Source: Thiosulfatihalobacter marinus (lineage in GTDB: Bacteria; Pseudomonadota; Alphaproteobacteria; Rhodobacterales; Rhodobacteraceae). Taken from it: a stretch of DNA of 64,000 nt. Location: the NCBI RefSeq assembly GCF_016019955.1, contig NZ_JAECRZ010000002.1, forward strand, positions 124,001 to 188,000, read 5' to 3'. Shown piece by piece: positions 55,325-62,833 of the stretch (the stretch's first letter is position 1; the number at the start of each line of letters is the position of its first letter). A program made the translations under genes and the position numbers. Under the pieces are notes generated by a model, which did not search any database, was not told the DNA's origin, and was given only the letters and a program-made list of their open reading frames with translations.

Positions 55325-56317
55325 TTATTCTGCCGCAACCTTGCGGGCGGCCTTCTTGCGGGCATGTTCCATCAGCCCGTCGCGCACCCATTGGCCGTCT
55401 TCCCAGGCTTTCACACGGGCATTCATCCGGTCCACGTTGCAGGGGCCGTTGCCCTTGATCACGTTGAAGAACTCGCTCCAGTCGGGATCGGAGAAATCAT
55501 AGTGGCCGCGCTCCTGGTTCCACTTTATACCGGGATCGGGCAGGTCCAGCCCAAGATATTCGATCTGCGGCACGGTCTGATCCACGAATTGCTGGCGCAG
55601 TTCGTCGTTGGACTTGACCTTGATCTTCCAGGCCATCGACTGTTCCGAGTGGGTGGAGTCACTGTCATTGGGGCCGAACATCATGATCGCGGGGAACCAC
55701 AGGCGATTGACCGCGTCCTGGGCCTGGCGTTTTTGTTCCGGCGTGCCAAAGGCCATTTTCATGATCGCGTGATAGCCTTGGCGGGCGTGAAAGCTCTCTT
55801 CCTTGCAGATGCGGATCATGGCGCGCGAATAGGGGCCATAGGAGGTGCGTTGCAGCGCCACCTGGTTGACGATCGCCGCCCCGTCCACCAGCCAGCCCAC
55901 GGCGCCTATATCGGCCCAGTTCAGCGTGGGATAGTTGAAGATCGAGGAATATTTCATGCGGCCGGCGTGCAGCATTTCGACCATGTCGTCGCGGGTCACG
56001 CCCAGGGTTTCGGCGGCGGAATACAGGTAAAGCCCGTGGCCGGCCTCGTCCTGGACCTTGGCCAGCAGGATCATCTTGCGTTCCAGCGTGGGCGCGCGGG
56101 TGATCCAGTTGCCTTCGGGCAGCTGGCCGACCACTTCGGAATGGGCGTGCTGGCCGATCTGGCGGATCAGCGTCTTGCGGTAGTCGTCCGGCATCCAGTC
56201 GCGCGGTTCGATCTTGATGTCATTGTCGATCTTGTCCTGGAACGCGCGTTCCTCGGGCGACATCTCGTCCCGCGATTTCACACCGTTCGAGGCGGTCTTG
56301 ATCATCTGTGCATACAT
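55325..56317 (-). CDS. paaA: Phenylacetyl-CoA epoxidase catalytic subunit PaaA
   Basis: The 330-residue di-iron oxygenase subunit adds one oxygen across C1-C2 of phenylacetyl-CoA. The iron-binding motifs are intact: [20 protein letters not shown] (DEAGH) and [16 protein letters not shown] (EESFH). Y/P-rich [24 protein letters not shown] is a family region. ATG 56317 ([19 protein letters not shown]). Second gene after paaJ; a hairpin lies between them. With PaaB, PaaC and PaaE it forms the complete epoxidase. Confidence 0.97.
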   Translation of the reverse strand: MYAQMIKTASNGVKSRDEMSPEERAFQDKIDNDIKIEPRDWMPDDYRKTLIRQIGQHAHSEVVGQLPEGNWITRAPTLERKMILLAKVQDEAGHGLYLYSAAETLGVTRDDMVEMLHAGRMKYSSIFNYPTLNWADIGAVGWLVDGAAIVNQVALQRTSYGPYSRAMIRICKEESFHARQGYHAIMKMAFGTPEQKRQAQDAVNRLWFPAIMMFGPNDSDSTHSEQSMAWKIKVKSNDELRQQFVDQTVPQIEYLGLDLPDPGIKWNQERGHYDFSDPDWSEFFNVIKGNGPCNVDRMNARVKAWEDGQWVRDGLMEHARKKAARKVAAE

Positions 56318-56356
56318 TGGGGTCTCCTCCCATTATGACTTCGTGCAGCCCGCTTT

Positions 56357-56377
56357 GAAAACCGGAGCCCGGTTTTC
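56357..56377 (-). other. Intercistronic hairpin between paaJ and paaA
   Basis: GAAAACCGG-AGC-CCGGTTTTC, a perfect 9-bp stem with a 3-nt loop, 12 bp past the paaJ stop on the minus strand and 40 bp before paaA. Its stems resemble the AAAAC/GTTTT stem of family B, but it is single. Probably an RNA 3' stem or processing point. Confidence 0.6.
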
Positions 56378-56388
56378 GGGCCGCACCC

Positions 56389-57603
56389 TTACACACGTTC
56401 CAGGATCAGGGCGGTGCCCTGACCAACACCGACGCACATGGTGCAAAGCGCATAGCGCCCGCCGGTGCGTTGCAACTGATAGGCGGCTGTCAGCACCAGG
56501 CGGGCGCCCGACATGCCCAGCGGGTGGCCGATCGCGATCGCGCCGCCGTTGGGATTCACATGGGGTGCGTCATCGGCCACGCCAAGGTCGCGCAGCGTCG
56601 CCAGGCCCTGGCTGGCAAATGCCTCGTTCAATTCTATCACATCCATCTGATCGATGCTCAGCCCGGTGCGGGCCAGCACCTTGCGGGTTGCCGGGACCGG
56701 GCCGATGCCCATCACGCGGGGTTCCACGCCGGCGGCGGCCATGGCCACCACGCGGGCCATCGGTGTCAGGCCGTTCTGCGCGGCGGCGGCTTCGGTGGCC
56801 ATGAGGATCGCGGCGGCGCCGTCGTTGACACCCGAGGCATTGCCCGCCGTTACTGTCAGGTCGGGGCCGTTCACCCCCTTGAGTTTGCTTAGCTTTTCGG
56901 CGTCGGTGCCGGGGCGGGGATGTTCGTCGGTGTCGACGACGATGGGATCGCCCTTGCGCTGGGGCACGGCGACCGGGGTGATCTCGTCCGCGAAGACACC
57001 CGCCGCGTGCGCAGCGGCCCAGCGGGCCTGGCTGCGGGCGGCGAAGGCGTCCTGGTCTTCGCGGCTGATGTTGAACTCGGCGGCGACGTTGTCGGCGGTT
57101 TGGGGCATGGAATCAGTGCCATACATCGCCTGCATCTTCTTGTTCACGAAACGCCAGCCGATGGTGGTGTCATAGACCGCGTTGGCACGGGAAAAGGCGC
57201 TGGTCGCCTTGGGCATGACAAAGGGCGCGCGGCTCATGCTTTCGACACCGCCGGCGATCGCCATGTCATAGTCACCCGCCTTCAGCGCGCGCGCGGCCAT
57301 GCCCACGGCATCCATGCCCGAGGCGCACAGCCGGTTGATCGTGGTGCCGGGCACGTCGGTGGGCAGCCCGGCCAGCAGCGCGGCCATGCGCGCCACGTTG
57401 CGGTTGCTTTCCCCGGCCTGGTTGGCATCGCCATAGATCACATCGTCGATGCGGGCCCAGTCCACTTGCGGGTTGCGCGCGATCAGCGCGGCGATCGGCA
57501 GCGCGGCCAGATCGTCGGTGCGGATCGACGAAAGCGCGCCACCGTAGCGCCCGATCGGGGTGCGTGTGGCGTCGCAGATGAATGCGTCCCCGGACTCTGC
57601 CAT
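56389..57603 (-). CDS. paaJ: 3-oxoadipyl-CoA thiolase PaaJ/PcaF
   Basis: A 404-residue thiolase that cleaves 3-oxo-5,6-dehydrosuberyl-CoA and 3-oxoadipyl-CoA to acetyl-CoA plus the shortened acyl-CoA. Nucleophilic Cys is in [12 protein letters not shown], with the second site motifs [20 protein letters not shown] and [18 protein letters not shown] carrying the His/Cys pair. ATG 57603 ([22 protein letters not shown]). First gene of the paaJABCDE operon; the predicted PaaR operator at 57637 lies 34 bp upstream. Sequence alone cannot separate PaaJ from PcaF; context favours PaaJ. Confidence 0.93.
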   Translation of the reverse strand: MAESGDAFICDATRTPIGRYGGALSSIRTDDLAALPIAALIARNPQVDWARIDDVIYGDANQAGESNRNVARMAALLAGLPTDVPGTTINRLCASGMDAVGMAARALKAGDYDMAIAGGVESMSRAPFVMPKATSAFSRANAVYDTTIGWRFVNKKMQAMYGTDSMPQTADNVAAEFNISREDQDAFAARSQARWAAAHAAGVFADEITPVAVPQRKGDPIVVDTDEHPRPGTDAEKLSKLKGVNGPDLTVTAGNASGVNDGAAAILMATEAAAAQNGLTPMARVVAMAAAGVEPRVMGIGPVPATRKVLARTGLSIDQMDVIELNEAFASQGLATLRDLGVADDAPHVNPNGGAIAIGHPLGMSGARLVLTAAYQLQRTGGRYALCTMCVGVGQGTALILERV

Positions 57604-57636
57604 GAATACTCCTCCTCGCCGGTCCCGCTTGATAAT

Positions 57637-57652
57637 CCGACCGCACGGTTGG
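57637..57652 (-). promoter_or_regulatory. Predicted PaaR operator upstream of paaJ
   Basis: CCGACCG-CA-CGGTTGG: six of seven positions symmetrical, and minus strand half-site CCAACCG identical to the one at 48503. On the minus strand TTGCAC (57673-57678) with 17 bp to TATCCC places the site just downstream of a possible, weak -10. I infer PaaR controls this operon too. Confidence 0.65.
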
Positions 57653-57737
57653 GATATCGCGGAAAGCGATTCGGTGCAATAGAGAAGTTACAGTTGTTAA
57701 GTAGTTTTGCGGAATGCGTAACGTATCCCTGCGTGCC

Positions 57738-57758
57738 GCCGCGCCGGTCCGGCGCGGC
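57738..57758. terminator. Terminator-like GC stem after the octaheme cytochrome gene
   Basis: GCCGCGCCGG-T-CCGGCGCGGC, a perfect 10-bp inverted repeat, lies 10 bp beyond the stop of the minus-strand cytochrome gene and before the paaJ promoter. There is no T-run on the minus strand, so its role as a terminator is uncertain. Confidence 0.5.
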
Positions 57759-57767
57759 GTTTCCTTG

Positions 57768-59687
57768 TCAGAGCTGGCGCGCCAGATCCAGCAGGCCAGG
57801 ATTGTCTGGCACACGGGCCAACGCTTCGGCCAGAACCTTGCGGGCCTCGGTTGGCCCGCCCCGCGCGGCAGCGAGCCGCACCAACATGACCCAGGCGTCG
57901 GCCTGTTGCGGGTCAAGTCTTACCACGGTGCGGAACGCGGCTTCGGCGGCGGGGAAATTGCGCTGCGTCAGCGAAATTCCGGCGATCTGGATATGCGCTT
58001 CGGGAAAATCCAGCTGTTCGCCCAGAACGCGGCTCAGCGTGCCGGACGCGGCGCGATAGGCGGGGCGCAAGGCGGCGGGGGCGGTGTTGGCCGGAATTGT
58101 CAGGATGGTTCTGGCCGCCGCCAGGCGCACGTTGCGCGTGGGGTCCTCCAGCGCGGCAACAAGATAAGGCGCTGACAGGCTGGGCGGCACCGCACGCAGC
58201 GCCTGTACCGCGCTGGCCCGGATCAGCGGGTCGGGATCGTTCAGCTGGGGCGTAATGTCGTCAACGGACACCGCCTCGCCGGCGCTGGCCATGAGCCACA
58301 GGGCCGTGGCCCGTGCCAGGCTGTTCTGGTCGGCGTTGCGCGCGAGCGAGATCAGATCCGGGGCCGCCGCGGCGCTGTCATGCAGGCCCTGGGCGATGAT
58401 CGTGCCGGAATGCGGCTGGGTCCAGGCGCCCTGCGGGTACCAGCCTGCGATCGTGTCGGCCGCCCATTCCGGGGATTTGTCGACATGGCAGGTGGTGCAG
58501 GCATCGGGTGCGCCGGTCTCTCTGAAGAGATCGGGGCGCGGAATGCGGAAGCTGTGATCGCGCCGCCCGTCTGTTCCCATATACGTTCGCTCGATCATGT
58601 GGCAGTTCACACATTGCGCCCCCTCGGTATTCTCGGGATGGCGGGTGTGGGCGGGGCTGTCGTATTCGGCCAGGGGCAGCGACGGGAAATCCGGGTTGCC
58701 GGCGGGAGAGTGGCATTGCGCGCACAAGGCGTTGTCGGTCGCGATCCGCTTTGTGCTGTGGGGGTTGTGGCAATCAACGCAATTCACACCCTTGGCGTAC
58801 ATCTTCGACTGCAGGAACGAGCCGTAGACATAAACTTCGTCCCGGATCTGTCCGTCCGGAAAATACGTGCCGTCCCTGAGCAGCGAGAGGTTGTAGGAAT
58901 CGTGAAAGCCGGTGCCGGGGCGGGGGCTTTTGCTGTTCAGGGCTTCGCGGCGCGAATGGCAGGTGGCGCATTGCTCCAGCCCGCTGGAGCGGTCCGAGAA
59001 ATCGACGGTAAAGCCATAGGTGTCTGATGCCGGGGCGCCGGAATTCACCTGCTCCAGATGCGTCCTGCCGGGGCCGTGGCAGGCCTCGCAGCCGACACCG
59101 ATTTCGGACTGGGTTGAGGCATAGCTGTCGGTTTCAAGCTCGTAGTTCTTGGAGAAATTGGTGGCATGGCATTCGGCGCAGCGCGCGTTCCAGTTCTTGT
59201 AGGGGCCGGTCCAGTGCAGCCCGTCATCGGGGGGCAGATCCTGATCGGGGTATAGGTGATACCATTCACGTTTTTCGACATCCCAGACCACATCAAAGCT
59301 TTGCAGCCGGCCGGGTTCGGTTTGCAGGATCAGCTGTTCCAGCGGCGCCACCCCGCCGACCGAATGCACGGGATATTCGGTGGTCACGCCGTCCTTTTCG
59401 GTGACGCGCACCAGGCGGGTATCGCCATCCATCAGGAATTCGGCCCGCATCCCGTCCAGTTCGAACACTTCGCCCTGAAACGCCCCGCGCAGCATGTCCG
59501 GCCCCGGCATGCGCCAGGCGTTGGCATGATCCGAATTGGACCAGTCGTCGGTTTCGGCGACATGGCAATCGGCGCAGGCGGATGACCCGACATACCCGTC
59601 CTTCTGGGCCAGGGCGGCCATTGGCGTAAGGACCAAGAGAAGCAGGGTGGCGCAAAATCTGGAGAAGGGTGCAAGGAATTGAGTCAT
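57768..59687 (-). CDS. Octaheme cytochrome c with C-terminal helical repeats
   Basis: A 639-residue periplasmic multiheme protein. The signal peptide is MTQFLAPFSRFCATLLLLVL followed by TPMAALA. Eight CxxCH sites are at about residues 38, 170, 200, 240, 303, 322, 359 and 397 (CADCH, CAECH, CEACH, CATCH, CVDCH, CAQCH, CVNCH, CTTCH). The N-terminal GYVGSSACADCHVAE resembles the cytochrome c554 family. From about 430 the chain has HEAT-like repeats (DPLIRASAVQALRAVP, DPTRNVRLAAARTIL) and a TPR-like tail. Electron transfer is likely; partner and substrate unknown. ATG 59687 is chosen for the signal peptide. It is the only multiheme gene here; the upstream neighbours are a HAD hydrolase and a sulfatase. 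Confidence 0.9.
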   Translation of the reverse strand: MTQFLAPFSRFCATLLLLVLTPMAALAQKDGYVGSSACADCHVAETDDWSNSDHANAWRMPGPDMLRGAFQGEVFELDGMRAEFLMDGDTRLVRVTEKDGVTTEYPVHSVGGVAPLEQLILQTEPGRLQSFDVVWDVEKREWYHLYPDQDLPPDDGLHWTGPYKNWNARCAECHATNFSKNYELETDSYASTQSEIGVGCEACHGPGRTHLEQVNSGAPASDTYGFTVDFSDRSSGLEQCATCHSRREALNSKSPRPGTGFHDSYNLSLLRDGTYFPDGQIRDEVYVYGSFLQSKMYAKGVNCVDCHNPHSTKRIATDNALCAQCHSPAGNPDFPSLPLAEYDSPAHTRHPENTEGAQCVNCHMIERTYMGTDGRRDHSFRIPRPDLFRETGAPDACTTCHVDKSPEWAADTIAGWYPQGAWTQPHSGTIIAQGLHDSAAAAPDLISLARNADQNSLARATALWLMASAGEAVSVDDITPQLNDPDPLIRASAVQALRAVPPSLSAPYLVAALEDPTRNVRLAAARTILTIPANTAPAALRPAYRAASGTLSRVLGEQLDFPEAHIQIAGISLTQRNFPAAEAAFRTVVRLDPQQADAWVMLVRLAAARGGPTEARKVLAEALARVPDNPGLLDLARQL

Positions 59688-59860
59688 AATGGGTGTCCGT
59701 GAAATCTGCGGGTGTTCCGCCGGGTTTGGCCGGGGCCTGCGACGGGCTTTGCCCGGCATTGGCGGAGGGTGGTGTTGCCCGCCACGTTAGGCCGGTGGCG
59801 CGGACCTTGCCAAGCGGCGAATTCCCAACCAGCGCCGGATCGGACTGAAACGTGTCAATT

Positions 59861-59889
59861 GCGCCCGACAGATGCGCCCGACAGATGCG
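59861..59889. repeat. Short tandem repeat upstream of the octaheme cytochrome gene
   Basis: GCGCCCGACAGAT occurs twice head to tail (59861-59873 and 59874-59886), followed by a partial GCGCC. It lies in the 230-bp gap between the HAD gene and the cytochrome gene, in a region with no coding signal. Confidence 0.6.
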
Positions 59890-59917
59890 CCAGGACCAAG
59901 GTGTGGCCCGGGCCGGG

Positions 59918-60895
59918 CTATTGCGGCGCCCCGGGGAATACCCTGAACCAGTCGGCGGCCATGTCGACCAGCAGCCAGCCGCGCGCGCCCGCCTCGTCCT
60001 GACCCCGGTTCAGCACGCCGATATGGCCCTCGCGGTCATAGGCGAACTCGCGCTCTGCGTCGGTGTGGTGCACGAGCAGCCCAAGGCGCGCGCCGGTGCC
60101 GGCGGTGGTGAATTCCAGCATCTGGAAATCGCCGTCCGAGTTGCCCGCGGCCAGGATCGGGCGGCGCCCGATATTTTGCATGATGCCCACGGGTTTGCCC
60201 TCTTTGTCGTCGACAAAGAACAACGCGCCGCCCTTGACGATCGTCGGCACACCGTCAACCACCTCGTAGCGCGAGGTCGTGGACGAGCCGATCACCTGTT
60301 CGGGCGGGATGCCGTAAACCTCTTGGGCAAAGACCCGGATGAACTGAACACCGCCGCCGGACACGATATAGGTGGCAAAGCCTTCGTCGCGCAGATAGCG
60401 GAGCAGTTCCAGCATGGGCTGATAGACCATTTCGTCATAGCGCATCCCGGTGGTGGGGTGGCGCGCCTCGTTCAGCCAGGCGGCCACGTCGGCCCGGAAC
60501 CGATCCAGCGGCATGTCGGCATGAGAGGCGCGCAGCACCTCGATCAAACCGTCCTTGCCGGTGGCCAGTAACGCCTTGTAATCCCGGGCGGCGGCGGCCC
60601 GAAGTGCGTCGGTGGTCAGGATCGACGGATCGGCGGCGCCAAGTTTGGCGACCTGATCCACGGCAAATATCAGCTGGAAATAGACCGGCTGTTCGGCCCA
60701 GAGCGTGCCGTCATTGTCAAAGGTCGCGACACGTTCGGCGGGGGTGACGTAATCGGGGCTGTCCGGATTGGTCACGGTTTCAACAAACGAGATGATACGC
60801 GCCTTGGCGTTTGTGTCGTTCCACGAGGGCAGCGGATCGGCAAGGGCAAGGGCCGGGGCGGCGGCCAGCGCAAGGGCCAGAAGAAATGGTTTCAT
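59918..60895 (-). CDS. Periplasmic HAD-family phosphatase
   Basis: A 325-residue haloacid dehalogenase-type hydrolase with a signal peptide (MKPFLLALALAAAPALALA). The nucleophile motif I is VATFDNDGTLWAEQPVY (DxDGT), motif II Thr/Ser in TYIVSGGGVQFIRV, and motif IV is in ILAAGNSDGDFQML. Members with this pattern hydrolyse phosphoserine-like or other phosphate monoesters outside the cytoplasm; substrate unknown. ATG 60895. It follows the arylsulfatase gene on the same strand after a terminator-like stem. Confidence 0.85.
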   Translation of the reverse strand: MKPFLLALALAAAPALALADPLPSWNDTNAKARIISFVETVTNPDSPDYVTPAERVATFDNDGTLWAEQPVYFQLIFAVDQVAKLGAADPSILTTDALRAAAARDYKALLATGKDGLIEVLRASHADMPLDRFRADVAAWLNEARHPTTGMRYDEMVYQPMLELLRYLRDEGFATYIVSGGGVQFIRVFAQEVYGIPPEQVIGSSTTSRYEVVDGVPTIVKGGALFFVDDKEGKPVGIMQNIGRRPILAAGNSDGDFQMLEFTTAGTGARLGLLVHHTDAEREFAYDREGHIGVLNRGQDEAGARGWLLVDMAADWFRVFPGAPQ

Positions 60896-60934
60896 GGCGG
60901 TTGATCCTGAAATCTGGATTGGACGACGGTGAAA

Positions 60935-60960
60935 CGGGGCGGGCTTTGGCGCCCGCCCCG
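60935..60960 (-). terminator. Terminator-like hairpin after the sulfatase gene
   Basis: CGGGGCGGGC (60935-60944) and GCCCGCCCCG (60951-60960) form a perfect 10-bp stem with a 6-nt loop, followed on the minus strand by TTTC. It lies 29 bp after the sulfatase stop and 39 bp before the HAD ATG, so the HAD gene may have its own promoter or partial read-through. Confidence 0.65.
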
Positions 60961-60989
60961 TAAGGTTCGTGATCGGCTGACAGGCCGGT

Positions 60990-62588
60990 TTACGGCGCGC
61001 CCGGAGGGGAAGTCAGCTTCTCCATGACCTTGTCCAGGCTGAACGACGCGGCCTCTTGCCGGGGCGGGTAATCCTTGAAGGATTCAAGGAACTGAGCCAC
61101 GAAGGCCTGGGCCGGCACCAGCATGTAGGCGCGGTCGATCATCCAGTCATAATAGGTGTTGGACGTGCGATAGCCTCGCTCGTATGGGTCACGACGCAGG
61201 TTGGCGATCAGCGGAACGCGCAGCTCGGTCAGGGGCTCCATCCAGGCCCGGAACGTGGCCCATTCCTTTTGCTCCAGGAAGGTGATCTTCCAGTCGCCAA
61301 AGCGCAACGCGGCCAGGTCGCCATCATCCGTGAAGTAGAAGATTTCCTTGCGCGGGCTTTCATCGGTTTCGCCGGTCAGCATCGGCAGGATGTTGTAACC
61401 GTCCAGATGCACCTTGTAGTCGCGACCGCCGCCCACTTCGGCCACGGTGACGCCATCCAGCAGATCCTGCTTGATGGTGTCATTCCCGGCCGCCGCCAGG
61501 AAGGTTGGCAGCCAGTCCATATGGTGCACGATCTCGTTGGAGACAGCGCCCTGGGCAATCTTGCCGGGCCAGCGCACCATGGCGGGCACGCGCCAGCCGC
61601 CTTCCCACTGGGTGTTCTTTTCGCCCCAGAACGGGGTCATGCCGGCATCGGGCCAGGTGTTCATATGCGGGCCGTTGTCGGTGGAATAGAACACGATGGT
61701 GTTGTCGGCGATGCCCAGTTCGTCAAGCACGGCCAGAAATTCGCCGATATGCATGTCATGTTCGATCATCCCGGCGGTATATTCATCCACCTGCTTGCCG
61801 ACGATTTCATTGGCCTTGGCCCATTTCTCTTCCGAGACATGGGTGCGGAAATGCATCCGGGTGCCGGACCACCAGACAAACCAGGGCGTGCCCTCGGCCT
61901 CTTTGCGTTTGATGAAATCGACAGCGGCGGCGACGGTTTCGTCATCCACGGTTTCCATCCGCTTCTTGGTCAGCGGACCGGTATCCTCGATCATGCCATC
62001 CGCCGACGAGCGGATCACGCCACGCGGGCCGAACCGTTCGCGGAACGTGCTGCCATCGGGCATGAGCGCATCGCCGGGATAATCGATATTCTCGGGTTCT
62101 TCCTCGGCGTTGAGGTGGTAGAGATTGCCGAAGAATTCGTCAAAGCCGTTATTGGTGGGCAGGTGTTCGTCGCGGTCGCCCAAATGGTTCTTGCCAAACT
62201 GACCCGTGGCATAGCCTTCGGCCTTGAGAAGCCCGGCGATGGTGGGATCCTCGATCTGCATCCCTTCCTTGGCGCCGGGCAGGCCCACTTTGGACAGGCC
62301 GGTGCGGAACACGGACTGACCGGTGATAAAGGACGAGCGGCCCGCGGTGCAGGATTGTTCGCCGTAATAGTCTGTGAACATCATGCCTTCTTCGGCGATC
62401 CGGTCGATATTCGGGGTCTCGTAGCCCATCATGCCGCGCGTGTAGGCGGAAATATTGGACTGGCCGACATCGTCGCCCCAGATCACAAGAATATTAGGCT
62501 TTTCCTGGGCCAGCGCGGTGGATGCCGCGCCCCCCGCAATCAGCGCCGCGGCCAGGACCGGGCGCCTCAGTTTTTGCCAATTGAACAT
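60990..62588 (-). CDS. Exported arylsulfatase
   Basis: A 532-residue type I sulfatase with a signal peptide (KLRRPVLAAALIAGGAASTALA). The formylglycine site is C80 in QSCTAGRSSFITG (CxAxR form), so it requires a formylglycine-generating enzyme, which is not in the window. Metal-binding Asp pair is in VIWGDDVGQSN and the later STDNGPHMN. The start is ATG 62588 (MFNWQKLRRPV), preceded on the minus strand by CAGGGAGATTTG; the frame to 62765 lacks a signal. Divergent from the second sulfatase, with a 245-bp shared region. Substrate not determinable; a sulfated carbohydrate or aryl sulfate is plausible. Confidence 0.93.
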   Translation of the reverse strand: MFNWQKLRRPVLAAALIAGGAASTALAQEKPNILVIWGDDVGQSNISAYTRGMMGYETPNIDRIAEEGMMFTDYYGEQSCTAGRSSFITGQSVFRTGLSKVGLPGAKEGMQIEDPTIAGLLKAEGYATGQFGKNHLGDRDEHLPTNNGFDEFFGNLYHLNAEEEPENIDYPGDALMPDGSTFRERFGPRGVIRSSADGMIEDTGPLTKKRMETVDDETVAAAVDFIKRKEAEGTPWFVWWSGTRMHFRTHVSEEKWAKANEIVGKQVDEYTAGMIEHDMHIGEFLAVLDELGIADNTIVFYSTDNGPHMNTWPDAGMTPFWGEKNTQWEGGWRVPAMVRWPGKIAQGAVSNEIVHHMDWLPTFLAAAGNDTIKQDLLDGVTVAEVGGGRDYKVHLDGYNILPMLTGETDESPRKEIFYFTDDGDLAALRFGDWKITFLEQKEWATFRAWMEPLTELRVPLIANLRRDPYERGYRTSNTYYDWMIDRAYMLVPAQAFVAQFLESFKDYPPRQEAASFSLDKVMEKLTSPPGAP

Positions 62589-62833
62589 GCAAATCTCCCT
62601 GTAAAAAACGCACCCTTTCGCGAATATCGGGTCGGGTGCCGACAAAATATGTACCATCATGGGGCAGAATCGGATCAAAAACAAACCCTGTCGTGAAACT
62701 GCGCGGCGCCCGGGTGGCGGCGCCAGGGTCGGCCTGCGCCACAACGGCAGGGTGGCCAAGGGCATCCGCGGGCGTTTCAGGCTGGACCGCGCCCGGTTTC
62801 ATGGCAAGGTTGCACAGTCAGAGAGAGGGCAGG

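Noticed and set aside
59861..59889. Tandem 13-bp repeat considered as a CRISPR remnant or origin iteron
   Set aside because: Only two copies with no spacers, no cas or replication gene nearby.
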